From positions 248,001-312,000 of the forward strand of contig JAODTK010005842.1 in the NCBI GenBank assembly GCA_026419785.1: DNA of 64,000 bases. Reading direction: 5' to 3'. The notes below the pieces were generated by a model. That model saw only the letters and a program-made list of their open reading frames with translations. It was not told the origin of the DNA and ran no database searches. The translations under genes were made by a program, and so were the position numbers. Source of the stretch: Sclerodactyla briareus (lineage: Eukaryota; Echinodermata; Holothuroidea; Dendrochirotida; Sclerodactylidae). Below are positions 1 through 10,893 of this stretch, one piece after another; positions within the stretch are counted from its first letter, which is position 1, and each line of letters opens with the position of its first letter.

Positions 1-435
1 ATGACCTTCAAATGACCCCCACATTTTTGGGGAATCAGCTATAGTAACCAACCACCAAGTTCGTTCAATCTGACCAAGTTTGCCAAATTGCATAAATCAT
101 GCAAATTGACTTCCGAGGACTGGAAATGACCTCTAAATTTTTTTTTGATAACTTACAGTCCCTACCCACAAAGTTCCTTCAAACCGATTAACTTGAAAAT
201 CCACGTGCATTATGGCAAATTGGGCCCCCAGCACTGCAGTGATGCCCACATTCAAACCTAAGCCAATGATTTCACGGTGACCAAAGTTTCAGATCAAAGA
301 TGAAGCAATAAACGAGTTAAGCGCTAACGTAAGTTTCCGAGGCGGCTGCGGAGCCTAGGACGGCGGCGATGGCGATACCACCCAAAAACCATAATATCCC
401 CAGACACTTCAGTGTCGCGGGGATATAATTACCAG
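1..435 (+). repeat. Dispersed repeat family B with terminal hairpin
   Basis: The copy has two degenerate units of about 130 bp (ctatagt...caagtttcgttcaatctgacaaagttt), then a unique tail (accaaagtttcagatcaa...ggcggcgatgg). It ends at 395-435 in a hairpin: ccataatatcccc, acacttcagtgt, ggggatataat. The same layout recurs at 5,640-6,575, 54,985-55,460 (reverse) and 62,520-62,700. The left end lies outside the window. No coding frame is supported. Confidence 0.75.
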
Positions 436-758
436 GAAGCGAATGCAGACCATACCCACCAAGTTTGTGAAAGGCGACAAACTTCCCAAATTTGCATACA
501 TGATGCTAGTGGGACATTTAATGAACTCAGTTACTCAAACTAATGCCTAAATTCTGGTAATGAAATTGATGATTTAAGACATCAAACATACAGGAATTGA
601 CCTCTTTGGCCCACAGATGGCCTTTGATCTGACCCCAAAAAAGTAGGGATCAACAAACATTGCCTTGAGCCATCACCGATATACTAAAAATTTTGAGGCA
701 AGAGATCAGAGAAAAGGATCCCTGGTATATATATATACTGTTAGCCTCATCCAGTTAC

Positions 759-868
759 CATGTTGTCAGTCTGTGACCCTGTCACGGTATATGTAAATAC
801 GGAAGCTCCGGCGGACCACGACTCAATGGGATCAAAGACAACAGAAGGCAGGCCAACACAGCAGAGAC
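759..868 (-). CDS. INPP5J/K-like phosphatase, SKICH-domain exon
   Basis: This is the sixth and last visible exon of the minus-strand inositol polyphosphate 5-phosphatase gene. It has a strong pyrimidine-rich acceptor (catttccacccatcacag) and an ATG|GTAACT donor, and is 110 nt long. The frame reads VVFDPIESWSAGASVFTYTV, which fits the first strands of a SKICH domain (hydrophobic strand, W-x-x-G, V-x-Y). SKICH follows the catalytic domain in INPP5J and INPP5K and helps target them to membranes. It lies directly downstream of the exon carrying SDHRPV, as that order predicts. The next SKICH segment (the usual DWIGLYK block) is not in the window, so the gene probably continues past position 1. The SKICH assignment rests on pattern and gene order and is less certain than the catalytic exons. 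Confidence 0.5.
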
Positions 869-1219
869 CTGTGATGGGTGGAAATGACAAATCAGGGTAA
901 GGATAGGAGATAGATATGACTTGAAGGTTTGGAATTTGAAGTGCACACAAGCGAGTGTTATGTAAAATGGATTAGTTTGCCAACCACATCAGTTTTATAG
1001 TGCGAAGATAGCTAATATTAATTCTACGCTACTTACATATTTTTGCACATAGAAAATGATCCTAAGGAATAAGAAGGAACTTCCTACCATTGATGAGTGT
1101 GTGATTAATTTGGACAAGTTGGTTCTCAAATGGTGGTCTGCCAGAACACCCAGACGTTTAGTGATTCTTTGGCCTGGCCTAATAGCCCAATGAAATTGGG
1201 GCATGACCCCAAAACAATA

Positions 1220-1440
1220 GAAAACAAGTACAAAGCAGAGCTTGATCCATCCAGGTGAGTTATCGTATCAGAAAGGCAAAATCTGCCAAAATATCATTTT
1301 TTCACCATTTCCACAATTCCTACCAAAAGGACTCCACACAGAAAACAATAGGTATATACTAAATAAGAAAGCTGCATACCAAAATCAGCTGTATTGGACC
1401 ACGCACTTTAGACTTGAATCATGACCACAAAGTTTGACAC
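1220..1440 (+). repeat. Repeat family A fragment
   Basis: A partial copy of the roughly 300-330 bp family A unit. It has the phrases acaatag, cttgatccatccaggtgagttatcgt and ccaaaatatcattttttcacc, then a second half (gctgcataccaaaatcagct...ggaccacgcactttagactt). It lies in an intron of the phosphatase gene. A short related piece, with cccaaaaaagtagggatca, is at about 595-680. Confidence 0.6.
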
Positions 1441-1554
1441 TGTCACATCTCACCTGGACCACTAAAATTTGAGGTTAATGTAATCATTATCGGAAATCAC
1501 ATAACAAGAATGAGCTGCTCCTCCAGGTGGGGATGAAAAAATTGGTTTGATGGT

Positions 1555-1870
1555 ATACTCGCCGGCAGAGGATCGAACCTATTCAAGGCAGGCAAGGAGG
1601 GCAGACATGGTACCAGTACACGCGAATAAGGCGTGCCTTTTTGGCGGTACCGTAATGTGGGAGTGCGGGTGATACACGCAGACGGCAACTTGCCAAATTG
1701 CCTACTCTAATTGGTCCATGTGTGCTGAGCATCAGAAGGCAGAAGGCAACAGTACCACTTTTAAAAGCTTCTGGTATGACCCGACCGTGATTCGAACCCC
1801 GTCTCAGGTGGGAGGCCGACGCTCTACCATTGTGCAACAATCGGTTATGGTGTATCACAAAGTAAGGCGG
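1555..1870 (-). mobile_element. tRNA-derived SINE-like element
   Basis: On the minus strand, 1,850-1,770 reads like the body of a tRNA: an A-box-like block (acaatggtagagcgtcggcc), then a B box (gggttcgaatc). A second B-box-like block (aggttcgatcc) lies at about 1,575. Pol III promoter boxes inside a short dispersed sequence indicate a tRNA-derived SINE. A functional tRNA is unlikely, because no closed cloverleaf acceptor stem is evident. A (CA)n tract follows at 1,886-1,902. Confidence 0.45.
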
Positions 1871-2289
1871 CCAATACACACCGTGCACACACACACACAC
1901 AGACCACACACTGGCATGGACTAGGTTCCTCTGGCCTTCATCAAGGAGAATACAATGTGGTCACGTAGTCCTTACTGGAAACGGACAGCTTAGGCTTTGC
2001 AGTTCAGCGGGCGTGCAAGAGAATATTGCAAGCACGGGCTAGGTCTGGTGGTCTCCAGTATTGTGGTTTCGACGACGAGAACTAGTATCCCACCCTCCAA
2101 CCTCCCCCTTTATACAGTCTATTCAATGACCGTGAGGAATTGGAATTGTTTGGATTGCAATCTTAGAACAGAGAGGAATGAGTGTGGCTTCGGGGACGGC
2201 TTGTCAAACTATAGCTACGGGACAGAGGGGGTAGGTGGGAGGGTTCCTCCAAGACTAAAGCTCAAACTGTAACCAACTTGTGACTTTAC

Positions 2290-2459
2290 CGGAATCTTGA
2301 AATCAGCCAGACTGGTCTATGGTCACTCCACAGTACGTCTCTGTGCGAGTCGTAGGTAATATGGTTGAGTCAAGTTCTGGGTCCGTGATCACGTCCTCGG
2401 GTAACTGCTCGCCCTCCATAATATCCTGTCTGTCCAGGATGGCTGGCCTCTCATTGGGA
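2290..2459 (-). CDS. INPP5J/K-like phosphatase, catalytic exon with PSWTDRI and SDHRPV
   Basis: This exon encodes the end of the inositol polyphosphate 5-phosphatase (IPPc) domain, which removes the 5-phosphate from phosphoinositides and inositol phosphates. The acceptor is cttcctcccccag and the donor CG|GTAAAG; the exon is 170 nt. One frame gives QPSWTDRILWRASSY, matching the family's (R/K)xPxWxDRIL motif. Another gives YDSHRDVLWSDHRPVW, matching the SDH(K/R)PV motif whose histidine is catalytic. At least two one-base shifts separate the motifs. A third, stop-free frame runs through the exon to a TGA at 2,303 and is only a shadow. Intact motifs and splice sites either side of the shifts suggest assembly errors, but a decaying copy cannot be excluded. 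Confidence 0.8.
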
Positions 2460-2913
2460 CTGGGGGGAGGAAGGGACAAAGTGAAGAATCACTAATTAGA
2501 TAAGTCTCAAAACTCTTATTTAGCATCAGCAATTGTCATGATATTCATGTCGAGATGTGCAACGAGAGTTCAACCAACAATTGCAGGTAACACGAGTTGA
2601 TGGGGTAGTTGCTTCAAATGAAGGAGATGTGACAAGTGTTCAAAGAGACTTGAGATATAATCTGCAAATGATCTCTGAGGGCTATGTTTTCCGACCCACT
2701 GATAAGTGCAAAGCACTGCATATCAGTTTTAACAATTTGCAAGGCTCCTTCAGGTGGTCTGGCCATGACACCCATCAGGTGAATTTGTAAAAAAATACCT
2801 GAGGTGTATTCCTATTATTCAATGAAGCTTTCTGAGCAGGGGCTGATGCGCAAGGTATCTATTAACTCTGGTAGATGCAAATGGCACAGGGCTAGGGAAG
2901 AAAATTGGAGTAC

Positions 2914-3138
2914 CTGCTGTCAAAAGTACTATGATAAAGGTCATTTTGTACTATGTGGGCAATGAACTGGACGATACCCCCTCCTGAATTGGTCAAAGCC
3001 GCTCGTTCCTTATGTCAATAGGAGCTGGTCTCTCTCTCGAAGCACGTGCAGCTTGTTGGGGGCGCAGCCAGAGGGGAACTGACATTCTCGGTCGACAGGT
3101 CATCAAAGCAGGTAGGTGAGGTCACCAGCAGTATGTAG
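2914..3138 (-). CDS. INPP5J/K-like phosphatase, GDL exon
   Basis: The acceptor is ttgtcttaatttcttttag and the donor CAG|GTACTC; the exon is 225 nt. Frames across small shifts read LHTAGDLTY, then DDLSTENV, LHVLRERDQLL, QEGV and PT-YKM. This is the order seen in IPPc phosphatases: GDLNYR, then xxLL..DQL, then F.EG.I.F.PTYK. Phase agrees with the neighbours: the upstream exon ends on a whole codon, and this one ends in AG, which the next exon's T completes. The usual Asn of GD(L/M)N(Y/F)R reads as Thr and the following Arg is not visible. These could be real substitutions affecting activity or base errors in an indel-rich stretch. The visible stops are frameshift artefacts. Confidence 0.72.
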
Positions 3139-3699
3139 CTAAAAGAAATTAAGACAAATGAATCAATCGCCTTAGTCAGGGCTCATTTACGTTTTCAGTC
3201 GAGTGACTACTCAGAAACAAGGAACTGCTCCCCTGGGATATGATTCCGTGCTATACAAATTTATATTTTAAATTTTTCAGTGACCTCATTATAGGCTGTT
3301 GATTTTTTTTTCATATTCATGATTTTCATTGGCCTGATATAAATCAGCCAAACAAGGTGCTATCCAATTTTGGAGGTGCAAGCAAAATAAATCAGCATTT
3401 CTAAGTACATGATATGGCCGGAAACAAAACTGTTTATCCAGAAAAGTAATCTTTCATGATACCAAGGTGCCAAGAGGCCTCAGTTTTCAAAGAAATTTCT
3501 GGTTTTTTTTCAACGGACATTACTTGTTGTTTAAAATCTTGGTTGTCTCAGAGTCTCAAAGCAAATGGGTGGTCAAATATTATTGTGGTTATTGGTCACA
3601 TATTTTTTTCATTAATTATTCATGAATTCCCCTGTTGACCTCTCAACCTGAACCTTAATATAAGGCCAAAATATCAATATTCTCAGCTGTCCACACAGG

Positions 3700-5445
3700 T
3701 ATCTTTGCTCTGATAAGGAGCCACACACCTAATTCCAACTGATCAGACCACGCATACTTTTTAGGTTCATACGGATTTTTCTGCTCAGTGGCCTCGACTG
3801 ATCCCAAAACCACTACGGTTCATGAGATAATCATGGGGAACAGACATACCGAGTTGGGCTTCATTCCATCTTGTCGAGGTTATCATGCTTACAAGTGAAT
3901 TTAGCCCAAAATATTGAATTTTTCACCACATTCCTATTTTCATTACCAGAAAAAGCAAGAGGCTTAGTGATTCTTGATGATCCGAACTTGATCAAGCTAA
4001 GCATGTAAAGATTTTACAAATGGATCATTGTAGTAGCACTCATAATGGGGAACTCACATACAATATGAAAATACATCAATGCAGATGAGGTCGTGTTAAC
4101 AAGCTGAAAAGTATGCTAAAATATCTTTTTTACAATATCCCCATTTCCTCCGAACTGGATCCAAGTAACAACAAATGATAATGTTCCGTTCTCCCCATAG
4201 AAAGCTGCATACCTAATTTCAACCTGATGGACACGCACCCTGGATTATATGTTAACAAGATTTCCAGACTTGAACTCTCTTGACCTATGATGACCCCAAA
4301 CAATTATGGATACTGTGCCTCAATATGGGAAAACCATATACCAATTATAAGCTTCATCCATCTAGTGGGATCGACTTATCATGTTAACGATCTGAAATCT
4401 GTCAAATTATGATCAATTTTCCACAATTCTCTCACATTGACCCGGGTCTGCACCACAACAATAGTGTTCCTGTACTCCCGATAAAAAGCTGCAACCGAAT
4501 TTCAACTGATCGGACAGGCATATCTGGACCTTATCGTATTAAGATTTCAGACTTCGACACCTCTTGACCACAGATTGGGGCCTTTGACACTGACCCCAAA
4601 ACAGTAGGGATCATAAACTCGTTATTGGGAACCCATATACCAATGTGAATTTGATCCATCAAGTGGGGGCGAGTTTTTATTATGTTACCGAGCTTAAATT
4701 TGCCAAATTAAATAAATTTTCACACTTTTCCCCCCATTTTTTTTTCCAAACCTGAACCTGACCCCCGGTCTGCACCAAAAAATTAGGGTTCCTGTCTCCC
4801 CCCAAAAGAAAGCTCCATACCCAATTTCCCACCTGATGACTAGGCATTCTGGACTTATTGTGTTAACAGATTTTTCACTTTGACCTCATTTGACCGTGAC
4901 TGCCCCAAAACAATAGGGATCATGTACTCAGTTTGGGAACCCATTCCAAGTATGAACTTGACCATCCGTAGTGAGTCAGTTATCGTGTTAAAAGGTGAGG
5001 CGTCACACACACACACATCAGCACACACACATACCTGTGTATGGGGCCTAACGGGGACACACAAAGGGGACATTGATCTTTCACCTATGGAAATGGACAT
5101 CAGGGCAAAACCTACATAGGGGTACCCCTACCACTACCAGTACCTTTTTAAAGCATTTTTAAGGGAAACATAGGACCCGCGGATTCCCCGCATTCCGTTT
5201 TTTTGTGGGGCGTTTTCCAATGGAAACGGGACAAACAAACGGGGACAAACAAACGGGGATATCCCCGGTTCGCGGCGTAACCCCAGTTACGTGCAAAAAG
5301 AATCCCGTTTGTGGTCCCCGTTTTACTGGATCTCACAAACGCAGACACATACACACACCCACAATCACACACGCACACACACCACACACACTGCATGACT
5401 GCTTAACTCATCTTGACTTTGTCAACGGAACTAAACCTGTGTAGT
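3700..5445 (+). repeat. Repeat family A, tandem array with CA microsatellite end
   Basis: At least three units of about 285-330 bp. Each runs gattttcagactttgacc, tgaccccaaaacaatagggatca, a phrase like cttcatccatccaggtggg, then tacaccaaaaacaatag and tactccccataagaaagct. Recurrence points are near 4,259, 4,541 and 4,868. The array ends in ggcgtcacacacac, two CA-rich tracts (5,005-5,035 and 5,337-5,396) and a tail beginning tgcatgactgc. Between the tracts is a GGGGATATCCCC-containing segment also related to 39,540-39,640. No coding potential is seen. Confidence 0.75.
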
Positions 5446-5639
5446 CGGGTAAGCCCCATGTGAATATCCCCCCCCGCCTCCCCCCGATTTTGAGGGGGCA
5501 ATCATCGGGAACAAGTCACATCTAACCCCCATGAGACCCCCTTTTTGGTCAGAACCCAAGATAAACTTCATCCACCAAGGTTTTTGTAATCCATGGAAGT
5601 TAATAGAGGCACATGAATTACTGCATTTTACTCACGATG

Positions 5640-6575
5640 GCTTTGAAATGCCGTCTAACTTTGTGAAAAGAACAAATTAGCCCCCCTCCACCACGTTTCG
5701 TTCAAATCTGACAAAGTTTGGAAAATCGCATCAATTGTGTTCAAATTTGACATCCGATGACTTGAAAATGACCTCCACTCAACATTTTTCGGATCAACTA
5801 TAGTCCCACCCACCAGTTTCGTTCAACTCTGACAAAGTTTGAGGATTTGCTAAATTTCTCACAATTTTGACATCGATCCGATGACGCTTGAATGACCTCC
5901 ACCCCATTTTTCGGAAATCACTATAGTCCCTACCCCCAAGTTTCGTTCAAATCCTGCCAAAGTTTTGGAATCGCATAAATCTGCAAATTAGGGCCCCCAG
6001 CTTGCAGTGATGCACCAGCTTTCGAACTCACCCACGATTTCACTAGGGCGGACATGTGTACCAAGTTTCAGATCAATCGGACAAGGGGTTAAGATTTTAG
6101 TTATTTAATATTTATATATTAACTCCAAGATGGCCACCGTTGGAGGGGTGTGGCCCCACCCCACTTTGAAAATCGTCTAAGATTTCTTTTCTTCCTGGCG
6201 GACCTGTCCACCAATTTTCAATTCATCTGATAAAGCATTTTTTTGCGAAAAAAAATCACAATGGCCGCCCTGTGGGGTCCAATGGGGCGAAAACTAAAGT
6301 TGGTCGCAAAATGATAGCCATGTTCAGAAACCCTCAACACTGGGAAAAAGTCAGTTCGTCACAAAATTCCAAGAAGCTCGCCGTTGACAGTGTTCACGCC
6401 CCCTTTCGAAATTTGTTCAGATTTTACATGACGACATGGGTGTCAAGTTTCCGTAAAAATCGGACAATGCGTTGAGAAGCCAGAGCGCGAACGATAAACG
6501 CGGCTTCGGAGACGGTGCAGCCAAAACCATAATACCACCCCCTGGACACTACAGTGTCCCGAAATATAATCAACC
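5640..6575 (+). repeat. Repeat family B, longest copy
   Basis: Three units of about 125-130 bp (near 5,690, 5,815 and 5,940) share ttcgttcaaatctgacaaagtttg and gatgacttgaaaatgacctcca. After them come the unique tail (caagtttcagatcaatcgg, then aagatggccaccgttgg) and the terminal hairpin near 6,520-6,570 (ccataatacca...acactacagtgt...aatataat). Its hairpin is more degenerate than that at 395-435. Confidence 0.72.
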
Positions 6576-6589
6576 CAGAAAGCCATAGG

Positions 6590-7420
6590 CTTATTGTTCC
6601 TTGTCTGCCTTCATAACATTTTTCACTTATTGTGACCCAAGCGTTCAGGACTTGCCTCTTCACAGATTTTCAGACTTTTGACCTCGAATGACCGCAGATG
6701 ACCTTTGGCCCGACCCAAACACTAGGATCATGGTACTCCTTATTAGGAAAAACCAACCGTACCAGTATGAGCTTCATCCATCCAGGTGGGTGGGTTATCT
6801 CTTCCACATTTAAAATTGCCCAAAATCTCAATTCTTTACAATTTCCATTTTTTTCCCCCAAATGACCGCTGGTGTCACATAAACAATGTGGTGCTTGTAC
6901 TCCCCATAAGAAGCTACATGCCAAATTCAACTTGATTGGACCAAAAGCTTCTGGACGTTCCTCTTCACAAGATTTTCAGACTTTGACCATCTAATGACCT
7001 TTGACCCTGACCCCAAAACAAATAGGGATCATGTATTCATTAATGGGGAACCCACATACCAAGTAATAGCTTTCACCCATCTCGGTTGGGGTTGAGTTAT
7101 CGCTCAACAAGCTAAATTGCCCAAAATCTCAAAATTTTTGCACAATTTTTTTTTATTTTTGCCTCAAAATGACCCTTGCTACACCAAAAACAATGGGTGC
7201 TTGTACTCCCCATAAGAAAAGTACACACCAAAATTTCACAACTTTATTGGACAGCTTTCCGACATAACCTCTTCACCAGATTTTCAGACCTTTTGGGGAA
7301 CACACACCAAGTATGAGCTTCATCCATCCAGGTGGAGTTGGTTTACATCTGGCGTCACCTACTCCACAACATACACCTCACCTGTCATGACTACATAATT
7401 TTTCGACTTTTTTTCAAGGA
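6590..7420 (+). repeat. Repeat family A, second array
   Basis: Two and a half family A units repeat gattttcagactttgacc, accccaaaacaatagggatcat, gagcttcatccatccaggtgg and ccataagaagctacatgcc. The copy ends in ggcgtcacctactccacaacatacacc and tgtcatgactacataattt. This is the CA-poor counterpart of the ends at 5,000-5,400 and 63,830-63,910. Confidence 0.7.
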
Positions 7421-7813
7421 CTCCAAACCCTAGGTTTGACAGTACCTAATGAAAATAGCTTACCAGTAAATTGGGATAACTACGCCTGCCAATTTCTACG
7501 AGTAAATCCCAATTTTCCCACTAAAAGCAACTTTCCAATCTGCATTTTTTTCTATAAACCACCGGTGAGCTTGAATAAATTCCCAGTCAAAGCTATACAA
7601 CTAGCAAGTCGGTCAACCTCCGGAGTGTTAACCCCATTTACCCATTCCTTTCTGATTCTTTTATTCTTCCGTTGTATGCTGCTATGCTTGAACCAAGCCT
7701 CTATATAACCTATTGCGCCATCTCCATATCTATGATTGAAAAGTATCTGCATCAAATAACAATCCAACTACTCACCCCACCTTCGCACAGTGCATTGAGT
7801 ACCGGCCACTTAC

Positions 7814-7998
7814 TTGTGATAGGAATGCATGAGGAGAGCTCCTCCGCGGGAATGTCAGGCCTGCGACAATCTGGTAGTACTCTTTATTCTGTCCCCCCAC
7901 TGTTTCAGGGGGGGGGGACAGATGGGCTGCTACGAAGACATATACTTCCTTGCCGTACAGTTCACAGCACGCACTGGCCACGGCAACACCCTTGTTTA
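7814..7998 (-). CDS. INPP5J/K-like phosphatase, NKG exon
   Basis: This exon carries the middle of the catalytic domain. It reads NKGVAVA, then CELYGKEVYVFVAAHLS, then GGQNKEYYQIVAGLTFP. This matches the family order: NKGGV(A/S)V, a beta strand ending in V(N/A)(S/C)HL, then R(N)xxYxxI...L.F. The donor CAA|GTAAGT is strong. The acceptor is damaged (ttatacgg where an AG is expected), and an extra A follows. The frame changes inside a run of about ten C (7,907-7,918), a typical homopolymer-length error. The previous exon ends in GG, and a T from this exon completes the glycine before NKG, so the join makes sense biologically. Confidence 0.72.
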
Positions 7999-10778
7999 CC
8001 GTATAACAACATGAAATACTCCAGAATTAGGGTTGGAGATGTGCGAGATTGATGATGCAATCTAATGATATGTCGTTTACAATTCGAAGGTCATGTAATT
8101 ATGCCTGGACTTTTGGTATCTTCTATTGCTTACACTATGACAGCCTAACCCCCAGACCGAATTCAGCCCAACCCAGGGGTACTGATAAGGCACAATCAGC
8201 TATTGCAAAATTTTGCCTGTGACATTCACGGGGGGGCACTGCAGGATCCCCTATAATGCAAACGCAATGTAAAGCATATACTTTTGAAAATCATACCCAG
8301 CGAACTATAGTGGGATACGAATAAAACTACAAAATCGTTCAAAAGATAAGTAGAATAATCCGAGATTCTATGTGAAAACCTTATTTCGTTTCGGTTAGCA
8401 TGAAAACACGCATCACTGTGTAGTGTCTATTGGCAGCCTCGGCACGTTAACCCTGTGATGTCATGGATTCTTCAAATTTCTCAAGAGTAAATTTGAATAC
8501 CTCAACAAGGAAACCTCAAGGCTCAAGGGCTAGAACCTCCAAATTTAGGGTGTATGATTTGTAGGTATTCGTTTCCCCTGTGCTACTTCCACGCAACTCT
8601 GTTATGTGACCATGACCTGAGTGCCATCAGTCACCAAAGGTCATATGACTTTCCAGACGGAGTTACAGTCCTTTGACGTTTGTGCATATGTATTGCACAA
8701 GGTCGAAAAAAATCCCATCATGCAAAAAATAAATGATATCATAACTTCAAACCCTGCCAAACATTCTTTGTTTTCTATTGAAATCACACTTAAGTTCCAC
8801 TTCCCACGAAAAGCATTAGTCTATTGGGAGAGGTTGGTAAAGTGTTGATAGTTACTTTGTGAGAGAAAGGACAACGTAACTCCTGCTAAAAATGTGACTC
8901 ATTCACACAAAATGAAACAATGAAATACATAACAATGATTCCCCCAGTTGTCCAAGTGTAAAGTCATGTGTTACTGTGCAATCGAGATCTCGGAAGTTCT
9001 CTGAATAATAGACCAAACATTGAAGGCCAATAACCCCACGTAGGAACATCGTACTGAATGGGGCTTGGACCTCTAGATACAGCTTACCCATTTTTTTTTT
9101 ACAATATAACTCTGAACTTTCCAAGCTCAGTTGTCCTTTAAATTCTGACCGGTCACTCAGGAACAATAGACCGTCTCACACAGACACATGCTGTATGAAT
9201 ACCAGTGTACAGAAAAAAATCTTTGACACACCCCCGCAAGCTCCTTGATGAAACTGCATACATCCTAGAGCGAGGTTTCATGAGCATCCTACTCCCCCTA
9301 GCGAAACGAAGGATGAATCAGTTTTGAAACTCTACCCTGAAAAACCAGCACAACTGGGGGATTATCTTGCCTCTACATGCTGACTGCTTTAATAGTAAGG
9401 CTGGGATGCCATGGTTGTGTATGCGAGTCCGGGATGGATTTGAGAATCACATATTACGAAAACGAACGTTTGTTTCAGAAGAGAACACAGTATAAGTTCA
9501 AGCGGAAAGACCACAAAAATCCAGCAGCCTATGAATAATTTTGTTGATTGGCTTTTGAGGAAGATATGCCACAGAATTTATTTGGGGTGGTATGCATCCA
9601 TATACGCATTGGTACATGTGCTTATTTTGCCTACATCCACTATTCAGTGTTAGTTTTGGCTTTCATTTATAGTTTTTAATGCCTTTGTGGAACCAATATC
9701 TATCTTTCAAACTGAATGGGACATATTCAGACACTTGCCCCATCTCAGTTCCTGAATTCATGATTTTCACATGCGTACCGGATGCACACATGCAAGTAAT
9801 GCAACGATGTAGTGACTCACGGACTGATCCAGTTCAAGATACACACTGTTGAGCTGCATGTACTCATCATGACAAACCCACATACCAAGTATGAGCTTGT
9901 GGATTGAGTTATCGTGTTCACAAGGCAAAATGGAGTGATGTATCAATTTGTCACAATATTTTTTTTTATGGAAAATGACCCCAAACCCCTACACACACCA
10001 AAAACAGTAGGGTTTTTTTTACACACACCTAACAGAAATGCACTTCAAAATTCAACTTTATCGAACCAGGCATTCTGGACTTACCTTTGAAACAATTGAG
10101 TTCATGCTCATATTATGGAGAATCCACATACCCAATAATAGCTTGAGGCAGCGTCGATCAAGTTCACAAGACTGACCTATATACACGCTACATACAGCAT
10201 ACACGCACTGTCATGACTGCATAAATTCCTCTGATTTCACGAGGAATCAGAAACCTCACACAAAAGGGTTCCACGGGAAGTCTCAAAAGTCATGAATTCG
10301 GGACAGCCTCTGCCCTAAATCTTAGAAGCTTGTCGTATTATGGCTGCCCTAAATCAGAATGTGACCGCCACCGCCGTGCGAAAAATTATGAGCATCCAGG
10401 TAGCTAGTAGGTTGGCATACTACAAAGATCAAGTGCAATCTGCACAATAATCAGTAATTTTACATTTTCCATCGATAAATACATGCAAAATACCATTCCT
10501 GTGAATGCTACACAGGAAGATGGCAAATAAACAAATGCACACGTGACCCAGATATAAATTAACCAATTATTACTCACAGCAGGAGCACATCATAATCAAC
10601 TAGTTTTTGGTCTAAAATAGATTATTCCACTGCAAGTTGAGTACAATCAGGTATGGCAGCAGGGAGGCTACTTTTAGTCTCTAGTCCTTCAGGTCTTGCC
10701 CCTGCAAGTCGCGAGGTCGTTATGGTCTCCCAGTCCTGGAGAAGGGCAATCCAGCAACTGGCCATATCAGCCACTTAC
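7999..10778. other. Intron of the phosphatase gene, no exon supported
   Basis: Between the NKG and VSSI exons I see no additional coding exon. The interval holds a partial family A repeat (9,865-10,260), short AT-rich stretches and otherwise unrecognised single-copy-looking DNA. A minus-strand frame at 8,903-9,166 was considered and rejected. Confidence 0.5.
9865..10260 (+). repeat. Repeat family A fragment with terminal hairpin
   Basis: Family A phrases occur in order: acccacataccaagtatgagctt, gagttatcgtgttcacaag, acaccaaaaacagtaggg, caggcattctggac. They are followed by tgtcatgactgcataaattcc and a small hairpin (attcctc, nine-base loop, gaggaat). The 3' end corresponds to 63,870-63,910. Confidence 0.62.
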
Positions 10779-10893
10779 CCAATATCCCCCAAGGCCCGTT
10801 CTGTGGAATGATTTGTGTATATTGTACAGGAAGGGCAAGGGCATCATGGTGGCATAGGAAGAGAGTAAATGCCCTTGGACCTATGGATGACAC
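10779..10893 (-). CDS. INPP5J/K-like phosphatase, VSSI exon
   Basis: A clean exon of 115 nt with an excellent acceptor (attcttttgtttcacag) and a consensus donor (TTGG|GTAAGT). It is open throughout: VSSIGPRAFTLFLCHHDAL, then PVQYTQI, ending GPWGILG. It corresponds to the IPPc segment Y..VSS(I/V)..(hydrophobic strand)...(L)..I..+.....G..G..GNKG, and the next exon supplies the NKG. No frameshift is needed here. This is good evidence that the surrounding gene is real and not an old pseudogene. Confidence 0.72.

Noticed and set aside
1770-1850. A functional tRNA gene
   Set aside because: A and B boxes are present but no paired acceptor stem is evident; better explained as a tRNA-derived SINE.
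7672-8052. 126-codon plus-strand ORF
   Set aside because: Antisense shadow of the phosphatase NKG exon.
8903-9166. Minus-strand frame with LRGVIGLQCLVYYSENF, at first read as another phosphatase exon
   Set aside because: The segment it would encode is already supplied by the cleanly spliced exon at 10,779-10,893, and this frame has no good acceptor or donor.
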